A program made the position numbers and the translations under genes. A DNA stretch of 64,000 nt, taken from positions 682,001 to 746,000 of the forward strand of contig NZ_QWBU01000001.1 of NCBI RefSeq assembly GCF_003432075.1, read 5' to 3'. The notes under the pieces are model-generated. The model worked only from the letters and a program-made list of their open reading frames with translations, had not been told where the DNA came from and did not search any database. Shown here piece by piece: positions 1 through 8,900 of this stretch (positions are counted from its first letter, which is position 1; each line of letters opens with the position of its first letter). The DNA comes from Shinella sp. WSJ-2. GTDB lineage: Bacteria > Pseudomonadota > Alphaproteobacteria > Rhizobiales > Rhizobiaceae.

Positions 1-760
1 AATAGACGATGCCGCTCTCGCCCTCGTGCTTCGACAGGAAGCGCAGAAGCTGCTGGCGCGGCTGGTCGCGCTCGGCGATGTCGTAGGAAATGTTCGGCCG
101 GTCGAAGCTCGTCGTGAAGACCTGCGCATCTCCAAGTCCAAGCCGCTCGATGATGTCGTCGCGCGTGTGCGGATCGGCCGTCGCCGTCAGCGCGATGCGC
201 GGCACGCCGGGATAGCGCTCGCCGAGCATGCCGAGCGCCCGGTATTCCGGCCGGAAGTCATGCCCCCATTGCGAGACGCAATGGGCCTCGTCGATGGCGA
301 AGAGCGCGACCTTGGCATCCGCTACGAGTTCGGCAAAACCGTCCGTGACGATGCGCTCCGGCGTCACATAGAGAAGGTCAAGCTCGCCAGCGCGGATGGC
401 GTCGCGAACGGCGAAGAACTCCTCACGCGACAGCGACGAATTGAGCCCGGCCGCCCGCACGCCAAGCTGCTTTTGCGCCTCCACCTGATCGCGCATCAAC
501 GCGATCAGCGGTGAGATGACAATGCCGACGCCCTGCCGGCAGAGCGCGGGAATTTGGAAGCACAGCGACTTTCCGGCGCCCGTCGGGAACAGCACGACGG
601 CATCGCCGCCACCAGTGATGTGCTCCACCACCGCCTGCTGCTTTCCGCGGAAGGCGTCATAGCCATAGACGCGCTTCAACACGTCGAGTGGCGTGGCAGC
701 AACCGTATCGAACAGAGCGGCAAGGGAAATGGAGGATCGGGACTGGGTCATGGTCAGCAC
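1..760 (-). CDS. recQ: ATP-dependent DNA helicase RecQ (partial, N-terminal part)
   Basis: RecQ is a 3'-5' superfamily 2 DNA helicase of recombination and repair. The visible part is the first RecA-like lobe. It shows the RecQ motif 0 ([10 protein letters not shown], about residues 32-41), a Walker A box FPTGAGKS (58-65), a DEAH box followed by [13 protein letters not shown], and the TTSFDRPNI segment. The gene runs off the left edge, so the second helicase lobe, zinc domain and HRDC domain are not seen. A GTG at 760 has GGAGG five bases upstream. In-frame ATGs at 751 and 772 are alternatives with poorer ribosome-site spacing. Family assignment is certain; the start is not. Confidence 0.93.
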   Translation of the reverse strand, partial: MLTMTQSRSSISLAALFDTVAATPLDVLKRVYGYDAFRGKQQAVVEHITGGGDAVVLFPTGAGKSLCFQIPALCRQGVGIVISPLIALMRDQVEAQKQLGVRAAGLNSSLSREEFFAVRDAIRAGELDLLYVTPERIVTDGFAELVADAKVALFAIDEAHCVSQWGHDFRPEYRALGMLGERYPGVPRIALTATADPHTRDDIIERLGLGDAQVFTTSFDRPNISYDIAERDQPRQQLLRFLSKHEGESGIVY

Positions 761-885
761 GTTTTCCTCCATTCTGGCCAGCCCGTCCACATCGGCAAGC
801 CTTTGCCCCCGACTTTTCGCGTCGCGCAGAATGTTCTTTATTTGTTCTGATTTCAAGATAAAGTTGCAGCCGTGGAGGAAAAAAT

Positions 886-1272
886 ATGACGGATGTCTAC
901 GCAACACTCGGCGCTTCGGACGCTGCCGCAACAGCCATTTTCTACGATGCGGTGCTCGCAACGATCGGATGGGCTGTGCGCGACAATTTTCCCGGATGGC
1001 GTAGCTATTCCAAAAACGGCGGGCCTGACGGGTTCACTCTGTGGCTCTGCACGCCCTTCGATGGCGCTGCCCCAAGCGTCGGAAATGGCACGATGATAGG
1101 CTTCCCGGCCGCCACGCAGAGCATCGTCGATGCATTCCATGCAGCCGCACTAGCTCACGGCGGTGCGGACGAAGGCCCGCCCGGCCCGCGCGCCCACTAT
1201 GGGCCGGATTGGTATTCCGCCTATGTTCGCGATCCCTCTGGCAACAAGCTGGCCATCGTCTTCAATGGGTGA
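886..1272 (+). CDS. VOC (glyoxalase/bleomycin-resistance) family protein
   Basis: A 128-residue single-domain protein of the vicinal oxygen chelate fold. It begins with the [23 protein letters not shown] segment typical of small glyoxalase-like proteins (strand, helix, strand) and ends in [14 protein letters not shown], the classic C-terminal VOC strand pattern with a likely metal or surface glutamate equivalent missing. AGGAAAAAAT precedes the ATG. It stands alone, divergent from recQ. The substrate cannot be deduced; such proteins range from lactoylglutathione lyase-like enzymes to non-catalytic binding proteins. Confidence 0.85.
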   Translation: MTDVYATLGASDAAATAIFYDAVLATIGWAVRDNFPGWRSYSKNGGPDGFTLWLCTPFDGAAPSVGNGTMIGFPAATQSIVDAFHAAALAHGGADEGPPGPRAHYGPDWYSAYVRDPSGNKLAIVFNG

Positions 1273-1406
1273 CCATAGCGGCTGGATCGCGAAACATTGC
1301 GTTGTGCGTACAGTCGGAGGACCGGGCGTCGTCCACTTGGCGACGTCAGGAAGGTGGCGGGCAAGAAGCGAATACGCCGAACCAACCGGCAGGCCTTGCC
1401 GGCACG

Positions 1407-1469
1407 AGAGCATTTGTCTCTACCGCATTGTCCGATGCCGGACACAGTTCACTTCGTCTGGAATGCTCT
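1407..1469. repeat. Rhizobial-type palindromic intergenic element overlapping the dnaG stop
   Basis: The arms AGAGCATT (1407-1414) and AATGCTCT (1462-1469) are perfect inverted copies. An internal hairpin TGTCCG-atgc-CGGACA lies at 1430-1445. The same arm sequence ends the element at 56681-56778, so this is a dispersed family. The right arm, followed by A1470, supplies the TAG stop codon of dnaG on the minus strand. Confidence 0.6.
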
Positions 1470-3489
1470 AGCGTGCAGCAGGGCCTTTTACACGGCCGGA
1501 CATGACGCCAAAACCCTCGATGATCGCTTCCTGGCTTTCCAGGCGGACGGTCTCGTTCTGCACCTCCTGCAGGGCACGAAGGATCTGCGGCACGCGTTCG
1601 TTGTCGCCCTCTTCCGTCGCGAGCGCCAACTCGCGCTCGAGCTCGCGGCGCTGCCACAGCAGGGCGCGCGTGCGTTTGTGAAGGGCGAGCGCCTGCTGGT
1701 AGCCTTCGTTCGCATCCTCGGAAGCGGCCTCGGCAGTTGCCGTCCAGAGGCGGGAATTGCGCACCTGCTGCTCGAGGCCTTTAAGCAGCGTGTCGAAACC
1801 GGCAGCCTCCAGTTCTTCAATCAACCGGGCGCGGTCGAGCCGCGCACCGACGGCACCCGCAATGCCGATCAGCGACGACCAGAGGCGCTGCAAGTCGCGG
1901 TTCTCGTATTCGATGATGGCGATCTCGTCATAGTGGCTGAAGAGAAGATCAGGATGATTGACCACCGTGAGTGCGAGCACGCTTTCGCGAAGGGCGGGCA
2001 GTTCCTGCGCGCCGCGCACCAGCGCCGAACGGGCAAGCCGGTCGGAAATGGCCGACGGCATCGCATGTCCCTGCGCGGCACCCCGGCCCCCGCCACCGCG
2101 TGGCTGGCGGTTGCCGGAAAAGCCGCCGCCACCGTTGCCGCCAAAATTGCCGCCTTGGCGCTGGACGGGACGGAAGAAGGTGTTCAGCCGGTCGCGCATG
2201 TCCTGCTGGTAATGGCGGCGCACGTCCTCGTCGGCAATGACCGCCGTCACCTGGCGCAGCCGTGCCTCCAGGGCCGCGCGGCTTTCCGGCGTCTCGAAAT
2301 TCGCGCCCTGCACCTCGCGGCTCCAGATCATCTCAGCCAGCGGACGGGCGCTCGCGATCACTTTGTCGAACGGCGCCCGGCCCTCATGACGCACGAGATC
2401 GTCCGGATCCTTGCCGTCGGGCAGCAGTGCGAAGCGCACGGTACGCTCCGGCTTGATGAACGGCAGCGCAAGATCTGCGGCACGGTTGGCCGCGCGGATG
2501 CCGGCGCCATCGCCGTCGAAGCAGAGCACCGGTTCCGGTGTCATCTTCCAGAGCAGGTCCAGCTGGTTTTCGGTGAGCGCCGTGCCAAGCGGCGCCACGG
2601 CATTTTCGATGCCGGCCTGATAGAGCGCAATCACGTCCATATAGCCTTCGACGGCGATAATGGTACCGGCGGTTTTTTCGTCTTGCGCGGCGTTGCCGGC
2701 GCGGTTCGCACCTTGCATACTCTTGCGGGCGCGGGCGTGGTTATAGAGCACGTTGCCCTTGTGGAAGAGCTCCGTCTCATTCGAATTCAGATACTTTGCC
2801 GGCGCATCAGGCGACATGGCGCGGCCGCCAAACGCTATGACCTTTTCGCGGATCGATAGGATCGGAAACATGATGCGGTCGCGGAAACGGTCATAGGACA
2901 CCGGGATTTCCGGTCCGTGCACGACAAGGCCGCAGGCTTCGATAGCCTCCTTCGGCACGCCCTTGCCGGCCAGATGCTCCTTCAGCGCGTTGCGGCTGTC
3001 GGTCGCGAAACCGAGGCGGAAGGTCTCGATGGTCCGGCCCGTCAGGCCGCGGTCGCGCAGATAGGCGCGCGCCTTGGCGCCCGCGGGGGTCTGGAGTTGG
3101 TCTTCGAAAAAGCGGGTCGCCATTTCCATGACCTCGACGAGACCCATGCGCTCCTTCTCGCGCTGCTCGGCCTGCACGTCCGGCTGCGGCATGGCAACGC
3201 CTGCCATATCTGCGATCTGCTGCACGGCTTCGGGAAAGGACAGGCCCTCGAGATCGGTGAGAAAGCGGAAATGGTCGCCGGAAACGCCGCAACCAAAACA
3301 ATGGTAGCGGCCCTTGCGGTTCTCGCAGTGGAAGCTCGGCGACTTCTCACCGTGGAATGGGCAGCAGGCCCAGTAATCGCCGCGCGAGACATTGGTTTTC
3401 TTGCGGTCGAAGGTCACGCGCCGGCCGATCACGTCCGAAATGGGCACGCGGTCACGGATTTCGTCTAGGAAGGCGTTGGAAAAGCGCAT
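1468..3489 (-). CDS. dnaG: DNA primase DnaG
   Basis: DnaG makes the RNA primers for replication and works with the DnaB helicase. The 673-residue product has the CHC2 zinc-binding domain at the N-terminus (C43, H46, C64, C67 in CCPFHGEKSPSFHC...HCFGCG) and a DnaG catalytic core. The TOPRIM motifs VEGYMD and FDGDGAG follow. A strongly glycine-rich linker lies around residues 440-475, ahead of the C-terminal helicase-binding region. Length is near the family norm (about 600-670). The start at MRFSNAFLDEIRDRV matches the family. The last codon (R) is followed directly by a TAG contained in a palindromic repeat. In related rhizobia dnaG lies close to yqeY and carA, as here. Confidence 0.97.
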   Translation of the reverse strand: MRFSNAFLDEIRDRVPISDVIGRRVTFDRKKTNVSRGDYWACCPFHGEKSPSFHCENRKGRYHCFGCGVSGDHFRFLTDLEGLSFPEAVQQIADMAGVAMPQPDVQAEQREKERMGLVEVMEMATRFFEDQLQTPAGAKARAYLRDRGLTGRTIETFRLGFATDSRNALKEHLAGKGVPKEAIEACGLVVHGPEIPVSYDRFRDRIMFPILSIREKVIAFGGRAMSPDAPAKYLNSNETELFHKGNVLYNHARARKSMQGANRAGNAAQDEKTAGTIIAVEGYMDVIALYQAGIENAVAPLGTALTENQLDLLWKMTPEPVLCFDGDGAGIRAANRAADLALPFIKPERTVRFALLPDGKDPDDLVRHEGRAPFDKVIASARPLAEMIWSREVQGANFETPESRAALEARLRQVTAVIADEDVRRHYQQDMRDRLNTFFRPVQRQGGNFGGNGGGGFSGNRQPRGGGGRGAAQGHAMPSAISDRLARSALVRGAQELPALRESVLALTVVNHPDLLFSHYDEIAIIEYENRDLQRLWSSLIGIAGAVGARLDRARLIEELEAAGFDTLLKGLEQQVRNSRLWTATAEAASEDANEGYQQALALHKRTRALLWQRRELERELALATEEGDNERVPQILRALQEVQNETVRLESQEAIIEGFGVMSGRVKGPAAR

Positions 3490-3721
3490 GGATACCTCGG
3501 TTGAGGTTCATATAACCATCCCCGGAGCCCGCCGCCAGCGATAGTCGCCCACCCACAGCAATTCACAGGCCCACGGTCAAATCCCAGGCGTCAGAATCCC
3601 ATGTCAGACGCATAGAAGCAACGGCGTGTCTTATGTTGGAAAGGGGCTGAGGGGGTGCTCGCCGCCCTGCGAGCGACGGGCTGTCAATTGCGGCTGGCGC
3701 CCGTGAAAAGGCTTGGCGAAA

Positions 3722-3749
3722 CAAAAAAGGCGGCCTGAAGCCGCCCTTT
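3722..3749 (-). terminator. Intrinsic terminator of the YqeY gene
   Basis: On the minus strand the stem GGCGGC (3745-3740) and GCCGCC (3734-3729) encloses a five-base loop and is followed by a run of T residues. It begins 26 bases beyond the YqeY stop codon. Confidence 0.8.
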
Positions 3750-3770
3750 CTGATCGATATGCTCTGCCCG

Positions 3771-4220
3771 TTATTTCAACAGGTCCTTGACCACGCCGGA
3801 GGCCTTGGCGAAATCCATTTGGCCGGGAAAACGCTCTTTAAGCACGGCCATGACCTTTCCCATATCGCGCAGGCCCTGCGCGCCGATCTCGGTGATGACG
3901 CCGGAAATCAGCTCCCGCACCTTCTCGTCGGAAAGCTGCTCAGGGAGGAAGCCCTTGATCACGGCGATTTCCTGCTGCTCCTGGGCGGCAAGCTCCGGGC
4001 GGCCGTTATCGGCGAAGATTTTCGAGGATTCCTCGCGCTGCTTTATCATCTTGGCGAGGATCTGCAGCACTTCGTCGTCCTCGACCGGGCCCTTGCCCAC
4101 GCCGCGGTTGGCGATGTCGCGGTCCTTCAGCGTCGCCTGGATCAGGCGCAGCGTGGAAACACGGCAGGCGTCCTTTGCCTTGAGGGCTTCCTTCAGGTCG
4201 TTTGCGAAGATTTCGCGCAT
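3771..4220 (-). CDS. GatB/YqeY domain-containing protein
   Basis: A 149-residue protein of the YqeY family, which shares the tRNA-binding tail domain of the GatB amidotransferase subunit. The start chosen is MREIFANDLKEALKAKD at 4220, with GGAGA just upstream on the minus strand; this gives the usual family length of about 150. The reading frame stays open further upstream, but that part does not resemble the family. The segments LRLIQATLKDRDI and FLPEQLSDEKVRELI are typical. It may act in tRNA-dependent amidation or tRNA binding, but the exact role is not established. It is divergent from carA, as in other alphaproteobacteria. Confidence 0.9.
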   Translation of the reverse strand: MREIFANDLKEALKAKDACRVSTLRLIQATLKDRDIANRGVGKGPVEDDEVLQILAKMIKQREESSKIFADNGRPELAAQEQQEIAVIKGFLPEQLSDEKVRELISGVITEIGAQGLRDMGKVMAVLKERFPGQMDFAKASGVVKDLLK

Positions 4221-4544
4221 TCTTTTCTCCATGAAAGGCGGTCGGCGCCGGATGCGCGACCAAGCCTTGTCGTCGTTTCCTTGTGCATGCTCATAGACCG
4301 GCAAAGGTCTTATCCGCAAACGGATTGCGCAAGCGATTGATTCCAAACACTTTATAATTCGACGCAATCCACAGGCGGCGGTTGACCCCGTCATCCGCTT
4401 TGTCTATTTTCCGGCACCTGCACGAAATTTGGCAATCAGGGCGAACCAACGCGGGTTTCCGCGCGCCTTTGCCTGCGACCTCAAATGGTGCCTGGTCCCC
4501 CGGCTTTCAAGCCGGCGGCGCCCGGTGCCGGAAACGGGATGAAC
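4221..4544. other. Divergent intergenic region between yqeY and carA
   Basis: This 324-base stretch separates two divergent genes. A TATAAT hexamer is present at 4353-4358, but I see no convincing -35 element at 16-18 bases on either strand. No open frame here resembles a protein. It presumably holds both promoters. Confidence 0.4.
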
Positions 4545-5753
4545 ATGACCTCGACCCCCGCATGGACCACTGAAAAGCCGACCGCCCTGCTCGTCCTCGC
4601 CGACGGCACCGTCATCGAAGGCAAGGGCATCGGCGCCACCGGCAAGGTGACGGCTGAAGTCTGCTTCAACACGGCGCTGACGGGCTACCAGGAAATCCTG
4701 ACCGATCCCTCCTATCTCGGCCAGATCGTCACCTTCACCTTCCCGCATATCGGCAATGTCGGCGCCAATGACGAGGACATCGAAGACCTGACGCCCGCCG
4801 CCCGCCACGGCGCCGTCGGCACGATCTTCAAGGCCGACATCACCGATCCCTCGAACTACCGTTCGGCAAAGCATCTCGACCAATGGCTGAAGGCCCGCGG
4901 CATCATCGGTCTTTCCGGCATCGATACGCGCGCGCTAACCGCCTGGATCCGCGAAAACGGCGCACCGAACGCCGTCATCGCGCATGACCCGAACGGCGTC
5001 TTCGATATCGAGACGCTGAAGGCCGAGGCGAAGGCCTGGAGCGGCCTCGTCGGCCTCGACCTCGCCAAGGTCGCCTCTTCCGGCCAGTCCTCGCGCTGGA
5101 GCGAAAAGCCCTGGGTCTGGAACGAAGGCACAGCAGACCTCGCGGACACCGACGTGAAGTATCACATCGTCGCGCTCGACTACGGCGTGAAGCGCAATAT
5201 CCTGCGCCTCTTCACCGGCCTCGGCTGCAGGGTCACCGTCATGCCGGCAACCACCAGCGCCGAAGACGTGCTGGCGCAGAAGCCGGACGGCGTCTTCCTG
5301 TCAAACGGCCCGGGGGACCCCGCCGCAACCGGCGAATATGCCGTCCCTGTCATCAAAAAGCTGATCGAAAGCGGCCTGCCGATCTTCGGCATCTGCCTCG
5401 GCCACCAGATGCTCGGCCTCGCCGTCGGCGCTACCACCGAAAAGATGCACCAGGGCCACCATGGCGCAAACCACCCGGTCAAGGACCACACGACCGGCAA
5501 GGTGGAAATCGTCTCGATGAACCACGGCTTCGCCGTCGCCTCGACCTCGCTTCCAGAAGGCGTGGAAGAGACCCACGTCTCGCTGTTCGACGGCACGAAT
5601 TGCGGCCTGCGCCTCGTCGGCAAGCCGGTCTTCTCCGTGCAGCACCACCCGGAAGCCTCCCCCGGCCCGCAGGACAGCCACTACCTCTTCCGCCGCTTCA
5701 TCAATCTGGTGCGCGAGAAGAAGGGTGAAGAAGCCCTGCCGGAACGGGCGTAA
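4545..5753 (+). CDS. carA: Carbamoyl-phosphate synthase small subunit
   Basis: CarA hydrolyses glutamine and channels ammonia to CarB for carbamoyl phosphate, feeding arginine and pyrimidine synthesis. The product (402 residues from MTSTPAWTTEKPTALL) has the N-terminal CPSase small-chain domain (LADGTVIEG, TGYQEILTDPSY). A class I glutamine amidotransferase domain follows, with the nucleophile C284 in FGICLGHQML and the HHPEASPGP histidine/glutamate motif near the end. The frame is open to 4485 and an ATG lies at 4539; the start at 4545 is chosen by similarity to other rhizobial CarA N-termini. carB lies about 11 kb downstream rather than adjacent. Confidence 0.96.
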   Translation: MTSTPAWTTEKPTALLVLADGTVIEGKGIGATGKVTAEVCFNTALTGYQEILTDPSYLGQIVTFTFPHIGNVGANDEDIEDLTPAARHGAVGTIFKADITDPSNYRSAKHLDQWLKARGIIGLSGIDTRALTAWIRENGAPNAVIAHDPNGVFDIETLKAEAKAWSGLVGLDLAKVASSGQSSRWSEKPWVWNEGTADLADTDVKYHIVALDYGVKRNILRLFTGLGCRVTVMPATTSAEDVLAQKPDGVFLSNGPGDPAATGEYAVPVIKKLIESGLPIFGICLGHQMLGLAVGATTEKMHQGHHGANHPVKDHTTGKVEIVSMNHGFAVASTSLPEGVEETHVSLFDGTNCGLRLVGKPVFSVQHHPEASPGPQDSHYLFRRFINLVREKKGEEALPERA

Positions 5754-5780
5754 GCGGATCCAACAGCGATCGAAACGTGA

Positions 5781-5808
5781 AAGGCCCCGGCAGATACCGG
5801 GGCCTTTT
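5781..5808. terminator. Terminator shared by carA and the MATE gene
   Basis: AAGGCCCCGG and its inverted copy CCGGGGCCTT flank a short loop, with T residues on the plus side and A residues on the other side. It lies between the convergent ends of carA and the MATE transporter, so it can serve both. Confidence 0.8.
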
Positions 5809-5873
5809 CATTTCAGGAGTCTTGTGCGCCGCCAATGCCCGCATTTTGAGAGCAGCGCCGGGCTACACGCTCA

Positions 5874-7244
5874 TTAGGCACCCTGCCGCACCAGCCGATA
5901 GAAGCGCCAGTTCAAAAGAATCGCCGCTGCGGCGAGGCCGCCGACGAAGCCGAACCAGATGCCGACGCCGCCGAAGCCGGCCGGGAATGCGAAGAACCAG
6001 GCGCAAAAGAAGCCGATCGGCCAATAGGAGATTAGCGCCATGACCATCGGGATGCGCGTATCCTTGAGGCCACGCAGCAGGCCGGCGGCGATGGCCTGGA
6101 GGCCGTCGACCAGCTGGAAGATGCCGGCGATCACCACGAAGGGGCCGGCAATGGCGAGAACTGCCGCCGAATCCTTGCCGGCTTCGTCGAGGAAGATCGC
6201 CGCAAGCTTTGTGGGAATGCTGGCAAAGAGCACGCCGCCGCTTATGGAAATGACCACCGCGACGGCAAGAACGGCCAGCGAAGCGCGCACGACGGCAAGA
6301 TGATCAGCGCGGCCATAGGCGACGCCGACGCGCACCGTACCGGCCTGCGCGAGACCGAGCGGAATCATGAAGGCGATGGAGGCAAGCTGGAGCGCGATGC
6401 CGTGGGCGGCGAGTTCCAGCGTACCGATATTGCCCATCAGCAGCGAGGCGCCAGTGAAGAGGCCGACTTCCGCCAGCATCGTGAAGCCGATGGGCAGACC
6501 GAGATGCACGACCTCGCGGAACGCGGGCCAGTCCGGTCGCCAGAAGCGCACGAAGAGTTCGTATCGGCGCATCTCCGGCCGCCACTGGATATAGGCGGTC
6601 AGAAGCAGGAAGCTCAGGATATTGACCGCGACCGAGACGATGCCCGCACCCTGGACGCCCAGGGCCGGGAAGCCGAAGCGACCGAGCACCAGCGCATAAG
6701 CGAAGAAGGCATTTATCGACAGGATGGTGATCGTGACATAGAGCACGACGCCGGCGCGACCGACGGCGCTGACGAGGCCACGCAGCGTCATGAACAGCAG
6801 CGCGGGCGCCATGCCCCATTGCACGATCTTCAGATAGCTGCCGGCAAGGGCGGCCACCTCCGGCTTCTGCCCAGCATAGAGCAGGATGCTTTCCGCATTG
6901 TAGAAGATCGGCGCCGTCAGCGCCGAATAGATGAGCACAACCCACATGCCCATGCGGACCGCCCGGCGCACCGCGACGGGATCGCCACGCCCATAGGCCT
7001 GCGCGACCATCGGCATGACGGCATTGGCAAAGCCGGAGCCGAAAATGAACAGCGTGAAGAAGAACTGGCTGGACAGCACAAGGGCCGCGAGAGGAACGGC
7101 GCCAAGGCGGCCGACGATGACAACATCGGTCGTGTGTATGCCGAGCTGGGCGAGCTGGGCGCCGATCAACGGCACGCCCAAGGCGAAGGTCGCCCGGAAA
7201 TGAGCGCGCCAGCTGTTGTCCGCGCGATGCGTTGCCATGTGCAT
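5874..7244 (-). CDS. MATE family efflux transporter
   Basis: A 456-residue inner-membrane protein with about twelve hydrophobic segments in two similar halves, as in the NorM/DinF type MATE antiporters, which export cationic drugs or metabolites using H+ or Na+. Typical segments are GVPLIGAQLAQLGIHTTDVVIVGRLG near the N-terminus and LGLPIGFTMLAEVGLF at the start of the second half. The start at 7244 (MHMATHRADN) has GTGAG seven bases upstream; the frame extends to 7277 without a ribosome site. The substrate is unknown. Confidence 0.92.
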   Translation of the reverse strand: MHMATHRADNSWRAHFRATFALGVPLIGAQLAQLGIHTTDVVIVGRLGAVPLAALVLSSQFFFTLFIFGSGFANAVMPMVAQAYGRGDPVAVRRAVRMGMWVVLIYSALTAPIFYNAESILLYAGQKPEVAALAGSYLKIVQWGMAPALLFMTLRGLVSAVGRAGVVLYVTITILSINAFFAYALVLGRFGFPALGVQGAGIVSVAVNILSFLLLTAYIQWRPEMRRYELFVRFWRPDWPAFREVVHLGLPIGFTMLAEVGLFTGASLLMGNIGTLELAAHGIALQLASIAFMIPLGLAQAGTVRVGVAYGRADHLAVVRASLAVLAVAVVISISGGVLFASIPTKLAAIFLDEAGKDSAAVLAIAGPFVVIAGIFQLVDGLQAIAAGLLRGLKDTRIPMVMALISYWPIGFFCAWFFAFPAGFGGVGIWFGFVGGLAAAAILLNWRFYRLVRQGA

Positions 7245-7394
7245 AATAGTTCTCACTTTCGCATCGCTTCCGATCACAAGTTCGGGTCGCGATCAATCGA
7301 CTAGAATTAATGTTTTCATCAAAAATGCGCGAATGCGGCCAAAATGACCGCCTTTTTTCGAAAATTTCGTCGAAATGTCACGGCTCAAAGCCGT

Positions 7395-8648
7395 TCAAGA
7401 GCTTTCTGGCGCCATTTTCGCCATCGGACCGGTGCCTGCCCCGCGCAGCCTGGTGATGAAGATAAGGAGGCCGACAACGAGGATCGCAGCCGCCAGCGCA
7501 TAGGGCGCGCCAGCGAAAACGACGGGTGCCTGGGGTCCGGTGAAATGGCTGAACGCCTGGGTGAAGATCAACGGCCCGATGATGGTCGTGATGCTGGAAA
7601 CGCTGGTCAGCGCGCCCTGCAATTCACCCTGCGCAGAAGGCGGCACGCGGGCCGACGCAATGGATCGGAGCGGCGGCTCGGCGAGGCTCTCGAGCGCCGT
7701 CAACATAATGACCGCATACACCATCCAGCCCTGATAGGCGGCGGCGTAGCCGGAAAGCCCGAGCACCGAAAAACAGAGGCCGATGACGGCCGTGCGGTAT
7801 TCACCCAGCCTCGGCACCACGCGCGGCAGAACGAAGCCCATGACGATCGCCCCGCCGATGCCGAAAACACCGAGCGACAGGCCGATCTGCCCCTCGCTCC
7901 AGCCATAGCGCAATGCCGCGACGAAGGGCCAGACGGAGGGATACACCGCATGCGACAGGTTATAGCAGAAGAAGACGAGGCCGACCCAGAGCACGCCTTT
8001 ATAGTTGCGCATCTGCAGGAGCGCGCCGAGCGGATTGGCGCGCGACAGCTCGAACCGGCGACGGTTCTTCACGTCGAGGGTCTCGGGCAACAGAATCCAG
8101 GCCGCGGCGAAATTGAGAAAGGCGATGGCCGCCGCGCCATAGAAGGGAATGCGCGGGCCGAATTCGCCGAGCACGCCGCCGATAACTGGCCCGATGACGA
8201 AGCCCGTGCCGAAGGCGATGCCCATCAGGCCGAAGTTCTTGGCCCGCGTCTCGTCGTTCGAGATATCCGCAATATAGGCGGCGGCCGTCGAAAAACTCGC
8301 GCCGCTGATTCCCGCCAGGATGCGGCCGATGAACAGCATCCAGTAGCTGGTCGCCAGAGCGCAGATCAGATTGTCGATGGCGAAGGTCAGCACGCAGGCC
8401 AGCAGCACCGGCCGTCGTCCAAAACGATCCGACAGATTGCCGATGAAGGGTGCGAAAAGGAATTGCATGCCGGCATAGACCAATAGCAGCCAGCCGCCGT
8501 CGATCGCCGCTTGGCTGAGATCGTCCCCCGTCAGTTCGCGCAGATACGCCGGCAGCACCGGCATGATAATGGCGATGCCGATCACGTCGAGGAACATGAT
8601 CATGAAGACGAGAAAGAGCCCGCGCCGGGTGGACCTGGCATCGATCAT
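7395..8648 (-). CDS. TetA/TCR-like MFS transporter
   Basis: A 417-residue major facilitator with twelve predicted helices. Motif A is clear (GNLSDRFGRRPVLL, about residues 69-82) and the first helix carries FLDVIGIAIIMPVLPAYL, characteristic of the TetA/DHA1 drug:H+ antiporters. GAGG stands seven bases before the ATG. It is encoded on the same strand as the MATE exporter but about 150 bases separate them, so cotranscription is uncertain. Many chromosomal rhizobial members of this family do not confer tetracycline resistance, so the substrate is left open. Confidence 0.92.
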   Translation of the reverse strand: MIDARSTRRGLFLVFMIMFLDVIGIAIIMPVLPAYLRELTGDDLSQAAIDGGWLLLVYAGMQFLFAPFIGNLSDRFGRRPVLLACVLTFAIDNLICALATSYWMLFIGRILAGISGASFSTAAAYIADISNDETRAKNFGLMGIAFGTGFVIGPVIGGVLGEFGPRIPFYGAAAIAFLNFAAAWILLPETLDVKNRRRFELSRANPLGALLQMRNYKGVLWVGLVFFCYNLSHAVYPSVWPFVAALRYGWSEGQIGLSLGVFGIGGAIVMGFVLPRVVPRLGEYRTAVIGLCFSVLGLSGYAAAYQGWMVYAVIMLTALESLAEPPLRSIASARVPPSAQGELQGALTSVSSITTIIGPLIFTQAFSHFTGPQAPVVFAGAPYALAAAILVVGLLIFITRLRGAGTGPMAKMAPESS

Positions 8649-8900
8649 GGGAGGACCTCGAAAAAAATGGCGCCCACGCCACGGGCAAAATGTCAGGTGC
8701 CGACTTCTAATTCAGTTTTTGCAGCGAAACAATCCGTGAACATCGCAAATCTTTTGATGTTTGCGATGCATTTCCTTGACGACCGGCGGCAAATGCGAGG
8801 CCGCGCCGATCGTCAGCGTCCTGTCAGGTTCGCGTGAAAGTCATGGTCCGGGCCAATTTTCCCTTCTGGAAAGCAGAGGCCGGTACGTCGCGAGGTTATC

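Noticed and set aside
1297-2859. A 520-codon plus-strand open frame
   Set aside because: It lies antisense to dnaG; its translation has no family resemblance and reflects the GC-rich third positions of the real gene.
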